Positions 5,381 through 7,138 of a stretch of 7,138 nt of DNA are shown here, in pieces (position 1 is the first letter of the stretch; each line of letters starts with the position of its first letter). This DNA comes from Actinomycetota bacterium (lineage in GTDB: Bacteria > Actinomycetota > Coriobacteriia > Anaerosomatales > D1FN1-002), in contig VAUM01000077.1 of assembly GCA_005774595.1 (NCBI GenBank), forward strand, positions 1 through 7,138, written 5' to 3'. The translations under genes and the position numbers were made by a program. The notes below the pieces were generated by a model. That model was not told where the DNA came from and did no database searches. It saw only the letters and a list, made by a program, of their open reading frames with translations.

Positions 5381-6549
5381 GCCGCGCGGCCGACAACGAG
5401 CCGATCCCGTACGGGCGGCAATGGGTCGATGACGACGACGTCGCCGCGGTCACGGCCGCCCTGCGCAGCGACCGATTGACGCAAGGCCCGTGCGTCGAGG
5501 AGTTCGAGGATGCGCTGGCGCAGCGTTGCGGCGCCGCGCAAGCGGTCGCGGTCTGCAACGGCACCGCCGCTCTGCACCTCGCGTGCCTCGCGGCCGGCAT
5601 CGGCCCCGGCGACGAGGTCGTCACGTCGCCGCTGACATTCGCGGCGTCGGCCAACTGCGCGCTGTACGCCGGCGCCGAGGCGCGGTTCGCGGATGTCCGC
5701 CCGGATACCGGCTGCATGGATGCGGCGGACCTCGCAAGCCGCGTCACCGAGCGCACGCGCGCGGTCGTACCCGTGCACTACGCGGGGCACCCGTGCGACA
5801 CCGACCGCATCGCCGAGGTGGCGCGCCGCGCCGGCGCCGTCGTGATCGAGGACGCCTGCCATGCGCTCGGCGCGGAGCACCTGGGAAGGTCGGTCGGCTC
5901 GTGCGAGCACGCGGACATGACCGTGTTCTCGTTCCACCCCGTCAAACACGTCACGACCGGCGAGGGCGGAGCGGTGCTCACCAACGACGACGCGCTGGCG
6001 GAGCGCCTGCGCACGCTGCGCCACCACGGCATCGTCGCCGACCCGGCGCGCCAGCGCTTCCGCGGCGAGGAAGACGGCGGCTGGTACTACGAGGTCGGCG
6101 AGCTCGGGCACAACTTCCGCATCACCGACCTCCAGTGCGCGCTCGGTACCTCCCAGCTGCGCAAGCTCGACGCGTGGGTGGCGCGGCGCCGCGAGATCAA
6201 GGCCGCATACGACGAGGCCTTCGCCGGACTGCCGGGCGTCGACGTGCCGGCCGAGACGCCCGGCGCGATCTCCAGCTGGCATCTCTACCCGCTGCGTGTG
6301 CCCGCCGAGCGCCGCCGCGCGGTGTACGACGGCCTGCACGCACGCGGCATCCTCGTCCAGGTCCACTACGTGCCGGTCCACCTGATGCCGGTCTATCGCG
6401 ACCGGTACGGGCACGGACCCGGTGACTTCCCGGCCGCCGAGGCGTACTACGCCCGCGAGATCTCGCTGCCGATGTTCCCCGCGCTGACCGATGCGCAGGT
6501 CGCGCGCGTCGTCGATGCTGTCACCGAGATGGTCGGGGGCGCGCGATGA
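5377..6549 (+). CDS. pseC: UDP-4-amino-4,6-dideoxy-N-acetyl-beta-L-altrosamine transaminase
   Basis: PLP aminotransferase of the DegT/DnrJ/EryC1/StrS family. It acts on the PseB product with glutamate as amino donor to give UDP-4-amino-4,6-dideoxy-beta-L-AltNAc. The product is 390 residues, normal for PseC. The N-terminus IPYGRQWVDDDDVAAV (10-25), then LTQGPCVEEFE (34-44), is the PseC opening. SNGTAALHL-like CNGTAALHL (60-68) and TSPLTFAASANCALYAG (83-99) follow. Asp159 and His162 in EDACHALGAE contact the cofactor, and the Schiff-base lysine is Lys190 in SFHPVKHVTTGEGG. HNFRITDLQCALG and VHYVPVHLMPVYR lie downstream. GTG 5377 overlaps the pseB stop in a GTGA junction, which makes translational coupling likely. 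The frame is open upstream to 3631, but that part is only the other-frame reading of the regulator and pseB. No pseH, G, I or F follows; the strand switches 18 bases after the stop. Confidence 0.92.
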   Translation: MSRAADNEPIPYGRQWVDDDDVAAVTAALRSDRLTQGPCVEEFEDALAQRCGAAQAVAVCNGTAALHLACLAAGIGPGDEVVTSPLTFAASANCALYAGAEARFADVRPDTGCMDAADLASRVTERTRAVVPVHYAGHPCDTDRIAEVARRAGAVVIEDACHALGAEHLGRSVGSCEHADMTVFSFHPVKHVTTGEGGAVLTNDDALAERLRTLRHHGIVADPARQRFRGEEDGGWYYEVGELGHNFRITDLQCALGTSQLRKLDAWVARRREIKAAYDEAFAGLPGVDVPAETPGAISSWHLYPLRVPAERRRAVYDGLHARGILVQVHYVPVHLMPVYRDRYGHGPGDFPAAEAYYAREISLPMFPALTDAQVARVVDAVTEMVGGAR

Positions 6550-6568
6550 GCGCGACGGTCCGCGGCTC
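6548..6568. terminator. Possible bidirectional stem-loop between the convergent genes
   Basis: GAGC (6548-6551) pairs with GCTC (6565-6568), and GCG (6552-6554) with CGC (6561-6563), around ACGGTC with one bulged G. The stem includes bases of both stop codons and would work on either strand. There is no T-tract, and a stem of this length can arise by chance in GC-rich DNA. Confidence 0.35.
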
Positions 6569-7109
6569 AGAGGGGTGGGCGCGGGACGTTCTCGCGCACG
6601 AACGCGAGCAGGCTTCCGCCCTCGAAGTGCAAGCCCGTCACGCCGGCGGCCTCGGCCGCCTCGATGTCACGGCCGGAGTCGCCGATCAGGTAGCTCGCGG
6701 AAGCGTCGATCCCCAAGTCGGCGATGGCCGCGAGCAGCATCCCCGGGCGCGGCTTGCGGCACTCGCAGTCACGGCGGTACGCACCGATCGCCTCGGTGGG
6801 ATGGTGCGGGCAGTGGTAGACGGCGTCGACCGTGGCGCCGTGATCGGCCAGCCGCTCGCGCATCCACGCGGTGATGCCAGCGAAGTCTTTCTCGGAGAAG
6901 TGGCCGCGCCCGATGCCGGACTGGTTGGTCGCCACCACCACCAGGTAGCCGAGGGCGTTCAGCTCGGCGACCGCCGCGGGGGCGTCGCAGACCCACTCCC
7001 AGCGCTCCGGAGTGCTGACGAAGCCGTGGTCGACGTTCAGGACGCCGTCCCGGTCGAGGAAGACCGCGGGGCGGCCGTGGCCGTACGTGCCGTCGGCGTC
7101 CTCGAACAT
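6567..7109 (-). CDS. gmhB: D-glycero-D-manno-heptose 1,7-bisphosphate 7-phosphatase (HAD family)
   Basis: Cytosolic HAD phosphatase that removes the 7-phosphate of heptose-1,7-bisphosphate, on the way to ADP- or GDP-activated heptose for surface glycans. The product is 180 residues, the family's usual length. Motif I is FLDRDGVLNVDHGFV with Asp19 and Asp21. Motif II is Thr61 in VATNQSGIGRG. Motif III is Lys119 in CRKPRPGM. Motif IV is LIGDSGRDIEAA with Asp144 and Asp148. The zinc-binding set typical of GmhB is complete: Cys100, His102, Cys115 and Cys117, in CPHHP and CECRKP. The ATG at 7109-7107 is preceded on this strand by AGGAGG with six-base spacing, a strong site. The gene faces pseC with 17 bases between, so it is outside the pse operon and its promoter lies at or beyond the window edge. 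The histidinol-phosphatase domain of HisB is related, but the DHGFV segment is more GmhB-like. Whether the heptose product is ADP- or GDP-linked cannot be told here. Confidence 0.9.
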   Translation of the reverse strand: MFEDADGTYGHGRPAVFLDRDGVLNVDHGFVSTPERWEWVCDAPAAVAELNALGYLVVVATNQSGIGRGHFSEKDFAGITAWMRERLADHGATVDAVYHCPHHPTEAIGAYRRDCECRKPRPGMLLAAIADLGIDASASYLIGDSGRDIEAAEAAGVTGLHFEGGSLLAFVRENVPRPPL

Positions 7110-7115
7110 GTCCGG

Positions 7116-7121
7116 CCTCCT
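7116..7121 (-). promoter_or_regulatory. Strong ribosome binding site of the gmhB-like gene
   Basis: Read on the minus strand this is AGGAGG, six bases before the ATG at 7109-7107. It fixes the start. Only 17 further bases are visible upstream, too few to judge the promoter. Confidence 0.7.
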
Positions 7122-7138
7122 GCGTATGTCGAGGCCCG

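Noticed and set aside
5230..6414. 394-residue open frame on the minus strand
   Set aside because: It is antisense to pseC and the end of pseB, with biased composition and no motifs.
6546..7138. Plus-strand open frame starting at the ATGA after pseC
   Set aside because: It is the exact codon-register complement of the gmhB-like gene, which has complete catalytic and zinc motifs. The frame is explained by GC bias.
1..7138. CRISPR arrays, tRNA or rRNA genes, insertion sequences
   Set aside because: I saw no spaced direct repeats beyond the paired CATATATG boxes, no cloverleaf or rRNA-like stretch, and no transposase motifs or terminal repeats.

Overview
This is a GC-rich, almost fully coding window with strong G/C third-position bias, GTG and TTG starts, and stem-loops lacking T-tracts. 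Together these suggest an actinobacterial-type genome. My guess is Coriobacteriia or a relative, but no marker gene here fixes the taxonomy. I recognise no tRNA, rRNA, CRISPR array, IS element or phage gene.

Layout. (1) 1-1233: hemL, glutamate-1-semialdehyde aminomutase, cut at its 5' end by the window edge. (2) 1253-2107: galU, UTP-glucose-1-phosphate uridylyltransferase. (3) 2125-2814: a small bacterial sugar transferase (polyprenyl-phosphate phosphoglycosyl transferase). These three are co-directional with gaps of 19 and 17 bases. (4) 2815-2893: a short intergenic region with a possible terminator, two tandem CATATATG boxes and a good promoter candidate. (5) 2894-3587: a VapBC-type toxin-antitoxin pair, a ribbon-helix-helix antitoxin overlapping a PIN-domain RNase toxin. 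(6) 3588-3722: an intergenic region with a stem-loop, a promoter candidate and three inverted repeats, one of them operator-like. (7) 3723-6549: a tightly coupled operon of a winged-helix/Rossmann regulator, pseB and pseC. (8) 7109-6567, minus strand: a gmhB-like heptose-bisphosphate phosphatase, convergent with pseC.

How the genes fit together. GalU supplies UDP-glucose. The sugar transferase would load a sugar phosphate onto a lipid carrier at the membrane. PseB and PseC convert UDP-GlcNAc to UDP-4-amino-4,6-dideoxy-beta-L-AltNAc, the first two steps towards pseudaminic acid. GmhB takes part in activated-heptose synthesis. The theme is surface glycan assembly (polysaccharide, S-layer or flagellar glycosylation), with a toxin-antitoxin module between its parts. 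The later pseudaminic acid genes (pseH, pseG, pseI, pseF) are not in the window.

The most interesting elements are the regulator that opens the pse operon, which joins a winged helix to what looks like a sugar-nucleotide-type Rossmann domain, and the perfect TGTTCA-N5-TGAACA repeat over the predicted start of its own transcript. They suggest a self-regulated, ligand-sensing switch for nonulosonate-type sugar synthesis. This is inference. Nothing in the window is clearly a wholly new kind of system.
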